Below, in pieces: positions 1-5,795 of a stretch of DNA of 8,016 nucleotides. The stretch is from Fidelibacterota bacterium (GTDB lineage Bacteria > Fidelibacterota > Marinisomatia > SCGC-AAA003-L08 > TS1B11). The stretch spans positions 1 to 8,016 of the forward strand of contig JADFMC010000088.1 in assembly GCA_022564085.1 (NCBI GenBank). Direction: 5' to 3'. Numbering within the stretch: the stretch's first letter is position 1; the number at the start of each line of letters is the position of its first letter. A model generated the notes under the pieces. That model saw only the letters and a list, made by a program, of their open reading frames with translations, was not told the DNA's origin and searched no databases. Made by a program: the position numbers and the translations under genes.

Positions 1-978
1 AGCCAATCGGCTGCATTCTGACCGCAGTGTCTCCGTTAGCGCTGCGTAATTGGCCGGTAGCTTGAGTCTGTCCTTCCTGGGCTGCCGGGCAGGCCATTTT
101 TCATCTGGCGCCGAGGCCGCCAGCTTTAACGCAGCCTGGATGTCGGTCTGATTTCTTCCCTTGATGTTGCGGGGCAGACGTGGCAGGGGGTTAAATGGCG
201 CCCCCCGCCGGGCGGCCCAGGCCGCTAACTCGGTCAAGTCCTTGTCACCCAGGACCTTAAAATGTGGCAGATCCCTGGTGCGGGCCGTTCGGTCCCGCCA
301 ACGCCACAGTTGCTTGGCAAACACCCGTTCGCGGCCCGACATCCGTCCAAGGCCCTTTAGGCGCCGCCAATCACCAGGAGGACTGTTCGAGGCCGCCTCG
401 GTCGCCGTCCGCACCAGATGCTGACAGCTCTCACGGTGCCAATCGAGACGTCCCTTGGCCTGCAAATCCGCCCGTAGATATTTGGCCAGTTCGAGTAAGT
501 AGCGCGTGTCGTTGCAGGCATATTGCCGTAGTCGCTCCGATAGCGGCCGCCGGGACCAATCGGCCTTCTGGGAGCCTTTGGATAAGCTCACCCCGCAAAT
601 CCGCTCCACCACGGCGGCCAGCCCCAACTGCTTAAAGCCCAACAACTGCGCCGCCAGCATGGTATCGAAGAGGTCGCCCCTATGCTGAAAGCCTGAGTGG
701 CGATGCAACAGGCGCAAATCGTAACCGGCATCATGCAATATCAGTTCTTTGGTGGCTAATATAGTGAGCAGTGGGTTCAGATCGAGGCCCGCCAATGGGT
801 CAACTATATAGTTGCGGCTAGCGAAACTCAATTGCAGCAGGCACAGTTTCTCCCGGTAGTGATGGAGACTGTCAGCCTCGCAATCCAGACCCAGGCTCGC
901 CGTGTTTGGCAGGGCGGCAACCAACTCGTCCAGAGCCGGCTGGGAGCTGACGTAAATGAACTGGGCCTCCGTAGTCAC
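1..978 (-). CDS. rnd: Ribonuclease D (3'-5' exoribonuclease), C-terminus cut by window edge
   Basis: My translation of the minus strand gives 326 codons with no stop, running off the left edge. RNase D trims tRNA 3' ends and other RNAs in the cytoplasm. The DEDDy exonuclease motifs are in order: D32 and E34 (LDCEAD, Exo I), D87 in HDAGYDLRLL (Exo II), and Y153/D157 in YACND (Exo III). From about residue 210 an HRDC domain follows, with the RRLKGLG entry and QLWRWRD core. E. coli RNase D has 375 residues, so roughly the last 40-50 are missing here. The start is a GTG at 976-978. An in-frame TAG lies upstream and there is no in-frame ATG between them; the nearby ATG at about 993 is in another frame. 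No clear Shine-Dalgarno site precedes the GTG. It is transcribed away from the tRNA genes. The family is clear; the exact start is less so. Confidence 0.93.
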   Translation of the reverse strand, partial: MTTEAQFIYVSSQPALDELVAALPNTASLGLDCEADSLHHYREKLCLLQLSFASRNYIVDPLAGLDLNPLLTILATKELILHDAGYDLRLLHRHSGFQHRGDLFDTMLAAQLLGFKQLGLAAVVERICGVSLSKGSQKADWSRRPLSERLRQYACNDTRYLLELAKYLRADLQAKGRLDWHRESCQHLVRTATEAASNSPPGDWRRLKGLGRMSGRERVFAKQLWRWRDRTARTRDLPHFKVLGDKDLTELAAWAARRGAPFNPLPRLPRNIKGRNQTDIQAALKLAASAPDEKWPARQPRKDRLKLPANYAALTETLRSECSRLA

Positions 979-1377
979 TTCTGACTGCGACCATGATTTT
1001 GTAGCCCTATTGCCAAGGGTGGTATCAACTATCTACCTTGGCATGCATCATGGTCCGGGGCCTGCCCTTCAGGGGCAGATGATGGCCGGTAATCCGAGGC
1101 CCTGGACATCACAGCAGAATTATGGTCGCCCATGATAGTAAGCACTGGAGAATATAAGCTGGTGACGGACAATGAAGCAGCACGGATATCTATCCATCAC
1201 GGGTCAGCCTCTAAAATTCAGGGCCTGCTATTGTGCCCATCACCATGGGTCGAACTACAATGTCGCGATGCAGGCTTCCGTGGGAGAGGAACTTCTTTGG
1301 ATGGGGAGCAACCGGGCTGTAAGTTATACCGTGGCTATGTTGGACGGAGGAGAGGACCGGTAACCAATCGAGGTCTG
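979..1377. other. Intergenic region between rnd and tRNA-Ser(TGA)
   Basis: About 400 bp with no convincing gene on either strand. The only long plus-strand reading frame runs straight through the downstream tRNA and is spurious. A perfect 6-bp hairpin (CTGCCC, loop TTCAG, GGGCAG) sits at 1062-1078 without a T-tract, so it is not an obvious terminator. Just before it, 1033-1064 holds two blocks (10 and 14 nt) that recur in the same order near 2926-2959. A weak promoter for the tRNA may be TTGGAT at 1297 and TAAGTT at 1320 (17-nt spacer). The rnd promoter should also lie here, but I cannot point to it. Confidence 0.6.
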
Positions 1378-1466
1378 GGAGGAGTGGCAGAGCGGTTGAA
1401 TGCGGCGGTCTTGAAAACCGTTATCCTGAGTGATCGGGGTCGGGGGTTCGAATCCCTCCTCCTCCG
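1378..1466 (+). tRNA. tRNA-Ser (anticodon TGA)
   Basis: A class II tRNA of 89 nt. The acceptor stem GGAGGAG (1378-1384) pairs with CTCCTCC (1459-1465), followed by discriminator G1466. The anticodon loop CTTGAAA (1410-1416) gives anticodon TGA, reading UCA-type serine codons. A long variable arm follows, as expected for tRNA-Ser. The T-arm is GGGGG, loop TTCGAAT (1447-1453), CCCTC. CCA is not encoded (the sequence continues CTG), so the 3' end would need a CCA-adding enzyme. Confidence 0.97.
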
Positions 1467-1496
1467 CTGAATAGTACCATCGCTGATGAAAGACTC

Positions 1497-1784
1497 GTGA
1501 GATATACCGTCTACATTTTCAAGTGCCTGCAGACTGGTACTCATAGCCTGGGGGTCACTACCGACCTGGGCGCCAGCCTGGCCACCCTATTGGACGGCTC
1601 ACGCTGCCAAAGACTCGTGAGTCCCGAACTGATTCACGTCGAGCAACATGATAACCCGGCCCAAGCCCACCAGCGGTTGCGTGAAATCTGCCGTCAATGG
1701 TACAAGCTCAGCCACACATACTTCCTGATGGGCCTTGAGCATCCCCATGTGCTGGCAACGGCCGGCACCCTGAGCCGTCAGTAG
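1497..1784 (+). CDS. Small GIY-YIG-like protein with catalytic residues replaced
   Basis: A 95-residue protein lying between two serine tRNA genes. Its layout follows the short bacterial GIY-YIG (YhbQ/UvrC-N type) domain: YTVYIFKC at residues 3-10 matches the opening YxVYIL-C strand, then LGVTTDL at 18-24, PELIHVE for the LVyvE strand, and LREICRQW for the RE-IK-W helix. The Tyr of the second motif is Leu18. The catalytic Arg expected after DL is Ser27, and the following His position is Leu. It is therefore probably not a nuclease, but a pseudoenzyme keeping the fold for binding or structure. The start is a GTG at 1497, chosen because the domain begins immediately; the preceding GAAAGA is only a weak ribosome site. 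It could be read from the upstream tRNA transcript, which ends 30 bp before it. The match is by eye and the protein may instead be decaying. Confidence 0.6.
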   Translation: MRYTVYIFKCLQTGTHSLGVTTDLGASLATLLDGSRCQRLVSPELIHVEQHDNPAQAHQRLREICRQWYKLSHTYFLMGLEHPHVLATAGTLSRQ

Positions 1785-1811
1785 CACCACCCCCGCCCCC
1801 GCCGATCCAAT

Positions 1812-1841
1812 TTGACTTCCTTTCGCGGCCACCGGTAACTT
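1812..1841 (+). promoter_or_regulatory. Possible promoter of tRNA-Ser(GGA)
   Basis: TTGACT (1812-1817) resembles a -35 box in 5 of 6 positions. An 18-bp spacer leads to TAACTT (1836-1841), a poor -10. The predicted start near 1848 would leave a 3-nt leader before the mature tRNA. The octamer TTTGACTT occurs twice, 30 bp apart (1811 and 1841). Confidence 0.3.
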
Positions 1842-1850
1842 TTGACTTAG

Positions 1851-1938
1851 GGAGAGGTGTCCGAGAGGCTTAAGGAGCTCGCCTGGAACGCGAGTGCTCG
1901 GTATTCCCGGGTCGTGGGTTCGAATCCCACCCTCTCCG
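1851..1938 (+). tRNA. tRNA-Ser (anticodon GGA)
   Basis: A class II tRNA of 88 nt. The acceptor stem GGAGAGG (1851-1857) pairs with CCTCTCC (1931-1937); the discriminator is G1938. The anticodon stem CTCGC/GCGAG closes the loop CTGGAAC, with anticodon GGA at 1885-1887 (UCC/UCU serine codons). A long variable arm follows, then the T-arm GTGGG, TTCGAAT, CCCAC. CCA is not encoded as such. With the TGA gene about 400 bp upstream it forms a serine tRNA pair around a small ORF. Confidence 0.97.
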
Positions 1939-2098
1939 CAGCAGTTATTATGTATATGCCAGCCACCAGACTGATAATGGGTTCGCCCCGCCCTCTTCGC
2001 TAAATTTGTCTTCTTGCGCGATCTGCCTTCGCGACCTAACGACATAGCTCACTTGCCGTTATGATGCGTAGCGACAAAGCGGCTGTGGGGCAAGCTGG

Positions 2099-2614
2099 TT
2101 ATCTGGTCTCAGTCATACGACTAAGAATACTGAGCAATTCTGGTATTGCACCAAAACCGATGCCAGCCGAAACCGCAAACATGGAGACAATCATCCAACA
2201 TTCTTGCCACAAGGCGGGCTTCCACCAAGAGAAGTAATCGTTCCACCGTTCTATTTTTGATTTCTGGTGAAAAAATATAAAGAGAGCGAAGGTCGCCCCT
2301 GCGATCACCTGGATACCCCCTGCTGACAACAAAAGAAGCATGGAGATTTCAGTTGCTGTGACATTTTCTCTCGTAGCGACGAATGCGATTCCGCCGAGGA
2401 TTGCGAGTGTAACTTTGAAGAAATATTCGAAATCGCGATAGATCGCTTCGTTATGATACTTTATCTCCTCTGACCGGTTATTCCCGCCGCGCGTGTCAAA
2501 ACGCCTCTTGCTTGGGCTTAACCAATTCGCTTTGCGAAGAAGCATCATTGCAGCCCACCACAGGATCAGCGCAATTATTCCACCTCCAACACTAAAAAAG
2601 ATCATGGATTTCAT
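2099..2614 (-). CDS. Hypothetical four-helix inner-membrane protein
   Basis: I do not recognise a named family in this 171-residue protein. Hydrophobic segments at about residues 5-26, 66-81, 90-115 and 138-164 predict four membrane helices. A basic, polar stretch (27-62, with KRRFDTRGG and KYHNEAIYRDFEYF) lies between the first two, and a charged, Trp-rich loop (116-137) between the third and fourth. Basic residues suggest that both loops are cytoplasmic. The ATG at 2614 is supported by a GAGGAG ribosome site (2625-2630) 10 nt upstream, one of the few good ones in the window, and by a promoter further up. It stands alone, oriented toward the tRNA genes, and is more AT-rich than rnd or rtcB, so recent acquisition is possible. 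Confidence 0.8.
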   Translation of the reverse strand: MKSMIFFSVGGGIIALILWWAAMMLLRKANWLSPSKRRFDTRGGNNRSEEIKYHNEAIYRDFEYFFKVTLAILGGIAFVATRENVTATEISMLLLLSAGGIQVIAGATFALFIFFHQKSKIERWNDYFSWWKPALWQECWMIVSMFAVSAGIGFGAIPELLSILSRMTETR

Positions 2615-2684
2615 GATTATTGCACTCCTCTCATACGGCTACTTATCATGTATGATGAAATCTCCCGGGACGTTGGAGTCCCAT

Positions 2685-2713
2685 ATTATATCTATATATT
2701 TGCCGAAATGTAA
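2685..2713 (-). promoter_or_regulatory. Promoter of the four-helix membrane protein gene
   Basis: On the minus strand a perfect TATAAT -10 box occupies 2690-2685. At 17 bp upstream is TTACAT (2713-2708), a weak -35. The predicted start near 2678 gives a leader of about 64 nt before the ATG at 2614. The leader contains the short inverted repeat ATCAT-AC-ATGAT (about 2646-2657), which could be an operator. Confidence 0.45.
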
Positions 2714-2760
2714 TACTACGTCCTGACTAAACCATATATAAACACAATGATAAAACCACT

Positions 2761-2784
2761 TGACCAGAGAAACACTTCTGGTCA
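2761..2784. repeat. Inverted repeat, 8-bp arms
   Basis: TGACCAGA (2761-2768) and TCTGGTCA (2777-2784) are perfect reverse complements separated by 8 nt. Read on the minus strand, a TTTT run follows about 6 nt after the stem, so it could be a weak terminator for transcription arriving from the right. Otherwise it could be a protein-binding dyad upstream of the membrane protein promoter. Confidence 0.5.
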
Positions 2785-2986
2785 TAGAGCAGAATTTAGC
2801 GCCGTTCACCCCTGAGCCCGGCACTGCCGCCCCTTGAGTGCCCAAGCCGGCTACAGGAAGCGCCTGTTGGGTATGGCGCCTCAGGTTTCGGCTTCCATGG
2901 CCCCCTTATCCATGGGTGATCATGGCTACCTTGGCGGCTTCTTCCTGGTCCGGGGCCTGGGAGATATCCATCATAGTTCTCCGAAT

Positions 2987-3014
2987 CCTTCGTGTCCTTT
3001 GTGTCTTTGTGGTT
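2987..3014. repeat. 9-nt-period repeat (NHKDTKDTK-type)
   Basis: Three imperfect copies of a 9-nt unit: CCTTCGTGT, CCTTTGTGT and CTTTGTGGT. On the minus strand it reads NHKDTKDTK in one frame. From memory, this motif recurs between genes in many environmental bacteria, often ahead of GxxExxY-type genes; no such gene follows here. Confidence 0.6.
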
Positions 3015-3026
3015 ATTCTTGTTTTT

Positions 3027-3069
3027 TCATCCCTTCACGCACAGCACCTGCCGCAGGGTATGGACCACC
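3027..3069 (-). pseudogene. Remnant copy of the rtcB 3' end
   Basis: On the minus strand this encodes VVHTLRQVLCVKG followed by TGA, identical to the last 13 residues of the intact RtcB. Positions 3031-3069 match 4517-4555 at 37 of 39 bases. All differences up to and including the stop are silent: Gly GGA/GGG, Val GTG/GTC, Arg CGG/CGC, stop TGA/TAG. Similarity ends abruptly at 3070, where the intact gene has Glu and the copy has Pro. The silent-only pattern implies that the copy was once a functional rtcB end from a diverged gene, not a recent duplicate. It could be an attachment-site half or a deletion remnant. Confidence 0.75.
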
Positions 3070-3229
3070 GGCAAACGACAACGCGGCCGAAGCGTCCTGT
3101 CCTCAGCCCTACATCGGCAACTACTTTCGGGGTTGCCATCTATTTATACCGTCGCCCGAATGATTGCTGCACTGTGGTCTCAACCCGAATATATATGAGG
3201 CTCAAAGATGCATTTCATTTCCTCGAACA

Positions 3230-4459
3230 TCAGGGATTATCTCTATCGAGAACATATTCGTATGGCAACATATCAGCGAGCCTTTCCCAGGACCAGTAGC
3301 CAAACATATTAATCTTGAATTGGTCGAAGTAGCGACCTTCAGAATCAATAAATACTGAGTCGGCTTCCAACTTTATCCAAGATGTCTGTGCATCAACAAA
3401 TCGACTTTTTCCAATGAATCTCAGATACCGGCTATCCTCCAATTCGTCCATATAAGTGACTTCAAGGTAATTGGGGAACTTCAAGGTTCGTTCCGTGGGA
3501 TGGACACCGGGGCCGAGAAAATAATTTGTATTAACCACGTCTGCTTCTACTATTTTATTAGGGTTTAATGGGTCGTTGACCATAAGCCTCGAATCATCAA
3601 TCCATAATACACTGAATCCCTCGTCATCCAAAATCCCACCCTGGGTGTAGGTTCGTTTACGCCCCTTACTATTAAAGTTAGCAATTACCCGTTTCCCTTT
3701 AAATTTTTGGTTTTCACTGGATTGATCATACTGCTGACAAATTGTTCTTAGAAAATGTCGCAGTGAACCTTCATAGGCCGTACGTCTATTTCTCTTCCAC
3801 TTTTCAAGCTGTTCAGGTGAACTAGGTTCCAGCTCCTCAAATAGCGGAGTCCCGGAGTATTTTACATAATCTGATGTGGCTACAAAATTCTCCAATATAT
3901 AGGTGATTTTATATCCCAAGGCCATATTTTCTATTAGCAAAGGTTCTTGTGCAACGGCTATAAGGACGCCGCGGCTAGTCCGGGGAAATTCAAGCACTTG
4001 AGGATTCATTATTTTTGTTTGCGAAGCATTTCTGGTGGTGCTAAGCAAGAATTTGAGGAATTTCCTTATGTTTTTCTTCCGCCGTTTTTTATCGGCTGCG
4101 ATGACCACTACTTCAGGCATTTGAATCACCTTGGGTGCCAAGTTAAAAATGATCTCCTGAGAAGCTTGTGTTACAACCAACCCCTTTTTGCCTATTTCGT
4201 ATCCAATGGCTGATACCACGATTGCATACGACCCTGGAGGTACATTCCGTATTAAATATCGGCCCTCATGGTCAGTAGCATCGCCCATTGTTGTATTTGC
4301 GATGAAAACGTTGGCGGATTCTATCGGTGCACCGGTTTGCACATTGGTCACAAATCCGGATACAGTCTGATTTACTTGGGACGAGGCATGAACGCCGGCG
4401 AAGAGATATAAAAGAACAATAATACCGGTAGTAAATTTTATTGCCGGTCCTTTACCCAT
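3230..4459 (-). CDS. Secreted carboxypeptidase-regulatory-like domain protein
   Basis: This is a 409-residue exported protein. Residues 1-26 form a signal peptide (basic start, hydrophobic TTGIIVLLYLFAG, cleavage near VHA-SS) without a lipobox Cys. Residues about 31-113 are a CarboxypepD_reg-like beta-sandwich: VSGFVTNVQTGAPIESANV, then DHEGRYLIRNVPPGSY and the closing MPEVVV strand. The remaining 290 residues resemble the C-terminal region of Bacteroidota proteins of this architecture (NPQVLEFPR, LLIENMALGYKITY, WKRNRRTAYEGSLRHF). No TonB plug or barrel follows, so it is not a SusC-type receptor. The role is unknown, probably in the envelope. I chose the ATG at 4459; a TTG at 4471 would add four residues, and neither has a clear ribosome site. 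It is markedly more AT-rich than rtcB, which ends 53 bp upstream on the same strand. Confidence 0.85.
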   Translation of the reverse strand: MGKGPAIKFTTGIIVLLYLFAGVHASSQVNQTVSGFVTNVQTGAPIESANVFIANTTMGDATDHEGRYLIRNVPPGSYAIVVSAIGYEIGKKGLVVTQASQEIIFNLAPKVIQMPEVVVIAADKKRRKKNIRKFLKFLLSTTRNASQTKIMNPQVLEFPRTSRGVLIAVAQEPLLIENMALGYKITYILENFVATSDYVKYSGTPLFEELEPSSPEQLEKWKRNRRTAYEGSLRHFLRTICQQYDQSSENQKFKGKRVIANFNSKGRKRTYTQGGILDDEGFSVLWIDDSRLMVNDPLNPNKIVEADVVNTNYFLGPGVHPTERTLKFPNYLEVTYMDELEDSRYLRFIGKSRFVDAQTSWIKLEADSVFIDSEGRYFDQFKINMFGYWSWERLADMLPYEYVLDRDNP

Positions 4460-4481
4460 TTTTAAAAACAACGCTCACTAT

Positions 4482-4516
4482 CCCCAAGCCCCAATCCTCC
4501 AGCCCCAAGCCTCTAC
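4482..4516. repeat. Degenerate heptanucleotide tandem repeat at the rtcB stop
   Basis: Five 7-nt units in register: CCCCAAG, CCCCAAT, CCTCCAG, CCCCAAG, CCTCTAC. The last unit contains the rtcB stop codon (4513-4515). The array fills most of the gap to the next gene and is G-rich on the transcribed minus strand. Confidence 0.7.
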
Positions 4517-5676
4517 CCCTTGACGCACAGCACCTGGCGCAGGGTATGGACCACCTCCACCAACTCCTGCTGGTTGGCCATCACCTGGTCGATATCCTTA
4601 TAGGCCTGGGGTATCTCGTCCAGAACGCCCCGGTCCTTGCGACACTCGACCCCCTCGGTTTGGCGAGCCAGGTCGGCAGTGGTAAAGCGCCGGCGGGCGG
4701 CCTTGCGGCTCATGGTGCGTCCGGCGCCGTGGGCACAGGAGTGGAACGACGCGGGGTGGCCCTTACCACGCACGATGTAGCTGCGGGTGCCCATGGAACC
4801 GGGGATGATGCCCAGCTCGCCTTTCCGGGCCCGTACGGCCCCCTTGCGAGTGACGTAGACATCCCGGCCAAAGTGCCGTTCCCGGGAGATGTAGTTGTGG
4901 TGGCACTGCACCTGGCTGGAGAGGCGCAGGTGGCGGCCGAGCAGGCGTTCCAGGATGCGGTGCACTTGCTCAAGCATCAGCAGGCGGTTGCGGCGGGCGT
5001 AGTCCTGGCAGAAAGAGGCGTCGTTGATGTAACGATCAAATAGCTCGTGGTTGCGGTCGATGTAGGCCAGATTGGCGTCAGGCAGTGCCACCCGGGCTTG
5101 TTTGGTCAGGCGTTTGGCCTCCTTGATGTAGACGGCGGCCACCGCATAACCGATGTGGCGCGACCCCGAGTGCAGCATGATCCACACCCGCTCTTCCTCA
5201 TCCAGGCACACCTCGATGAAGTGGTTGCCGCCACCCAGGGTGCCCAATTGCAGCGCGCCCCGCTGGAAGATCTCCCCCTTGAGCTGCCCCTTACAGGCCA
5301 GCTCCTTGAAGCTGTAGTCCGGCAAGACCGCCTCCCGGTGGGATTGGAATCCCAGGGGGATGGCCCGCTCGATCTCGCCCCTGAGCTCCGCCAGTGACGA
5401 GGGCAGATCACCGGCGTGGAGTGCGGTGCGGGCCGCCAGGATTCCGCAGCCGATGTCCACCCCCACGGCGGAGGGGATTACCGCCTGGTCCGAGGCGATC
5501 ACGGTGCCGATGGCAGCCCCCAGCCCAAAATGCACGTCAGGCATCACCGCCACATGCCCAAAGATGAACGGCAGGCTAGCGGTATTATGCAGTTGCCGCA
5601 TCGCCTGGGGCTCGATGTCCGCCAGGTCCGCCACCCAGGCCTTAACCGGGTGCCGGCTTTTGTTATAAACTTGCAT
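4513..5676 (-). CDS. rtcB: RNA-splicing ligase RtcB
   Basis: A 387-residue RtcB, a GTP- and Mn-dependent ligase joining RNA 2',3'-cyclic phosphate or 3'-phosphate ends to 5'-OH ends in RNA repair. The whole catalytic set is visible: D74 and C77 in GVDIGCG, H152 in GGGNHFIEV, H169 in LHSGSRH, H260 in CHHNY, and the guanylated histidine H316 in SCAHGAGR. The spacings match E. coli RtcB exactly (168/185/281/337 against 152/169/260/316 after shifts). GSMGTRSY (residues 293-300) is also typical. E. coli RtcB has 408 residues, so this one is full length. The ATG at 5676 starts the family's normal N-terminus, though only GCGAG precedes it. No archease or rtcA gene is adjacent. It is divergent from the gene at 5796, with a hexamer repeat between them; a small copy of its 3' end lies at 3027-3069. 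Confidence 0.96.
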   Translation of the reverse strand: MQVYNKSRHPVKAWVADLADIEPQAMRQLHNTASLPFIFGHVAVMPDVHFGLGAAIGTVIASDQAVIPSAVGVDIGCGILAARTALHAGDLPSSLAELRGEIERAIPLGFQSHREAVLPDYSFKELACKGQLKGEIFQRGALQLGTLGGGNHFIEVCLDEEERVWIMLHSGSRHIGYAVAAVYIKEAKRLTKQARVALPDANLAYIDRNHELFDRYINDASFCQDYARRNRLLMLEQVHRILERLLGRHLRLSSQVQCHHNYISRERHFGRDVYVTRKGAVRARKGELGIIPGSMGTRSYIVRGKGHPASFHSCAHGAGRTMSRKAARRRFTTADLARQTEGVECRKDRGVLDEIPQAYKDIDQVMANQQELVEVVHTLRQVLCVKG

Positions 5677-5711
5677 TAGCTCGCAGATGAATTTAACTAC
5701 CCGGCAGGCCG

Positions 5712-5743
5712 GCCACTGCCACTGCTACTGCCACTGCCACTGC
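5712..5743. repeat. GCCACT hexanucleotide tandem repeat
   Basis: Five contiguous 6-nt units, GCCACT x2, GCTACT, GCCACT x2, plus a partial GC. They lie between the divergent rtcB and 5796 starts. They sit upstream of both genes, just before the plus-strand -35 box, so copy-number change could alter promoter spacing or binding. Confidence 0.8.
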
Positions 5744-5760
5744 TTAGGCCCTCTCCCCAC

Positions 5761-5789
5761 TTGCCTCCCAACAGTTTTGGCCTTATTAT
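5761..5789 (+). promoter_or_regulatory. Promoter predicting a leaderless transcript for the 5796 gene
   Basis: TTGCCT (5761-5766, 4 of 6 to consensus), an exact 17-bp spacer, then TATTAT (5784-5789, 5 of 6). With standard geometry, +1 falls on 5796, the A of the ATG. No ribosome site precedes the start, which fits leaderless translation. Confidence 0.55.
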
Positions 5790-5795
5790 TAAGGT

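Larger units (their letters stand above)
2615..3229. other. Mosaic intergenic region with repeats and an rtcB remnant
   Basis: About 600 bp without a convincing gene of normal size. From left to right it holds the leader and promoter of the membrane protein gene, an 8-bp inverted repeat (2761-2784), a GC-rich patch with several CCATGG-type palindromes (about 2895-2925), a copy of the two-block repeat (2926-2959), a 9-nt-period repeat (2987-3014) and the rtcB 3' remnant (3027-3069). An AT-rich tail follows, up to the carboxypeptidase-domain gene. Plus-strand frames of 68-153 codons exist but have low-complexity, Trp/Cys-rich translations and no family resemblance. A minus-strand 34-codon frame (3035-3139) overlaps the remnant. 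Confidence 0.6.

Noticed and set aside
1132..1470. 112-codon plus-strand frame ending in GGVAERLNAAVLKT...
   Set aside because: It reads straight through tRNA-Ser(TGA). The C-terminal residues are the familiar false translation of a serine tRNA, and the upstream part resembles no protein.
1335..1544. 69-codon minus-strand frame containing RRRDSNPRPRSL
   Set aside because: This is the antisense translation of tRNA-Ser(TGA), a well-known spurious protein string.
1490..1621. Exact direct repeat AAAGACTCGTGAG, copies about 120 bp apart, at the GIY-YIG-like start and inside it
   Set aside because: It is only 13 nt with no flanking similarity or other copies, so it may be chance. It could mimic a second GTG start at 1617, but that would remove the N-terminal domain strands.
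1599..2045. 148-codon minus-strand frame containing GEGGIRTHDPGIPS
   Set aside because: It is antisense to tRNA-Ser(GGA) and to the GIY-YIG-like ORF; the recognisable string is the common tRNA artefact.
3035..3139. 34-codon minus-strand frame (MATPKVVADVG...) with a TATA-like stretch before its ATG
   Set aside because: Its second half is the rtcB remnant read in the wrong frame, so it is more likely a by-product of the junction than a gene.
2834..3299. Overlapping plus-strand frames of 68-153 codons in the mosaic region
   Set aside because: Their translations are Trp/Pro/Cys-rich without domain resemblance. They cross the antisense of the rtcB remnant and the short-period repeat, and one overlaps the end of the real minus-strand gene.
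1..5676. A functional RNA-processing island (rnd, two tRNAs, rtcB)
   Set aside because: The genes face different directions, are separated by unrelated accessory-looking DNA and share no promoter, so the grouping may be coincidence.
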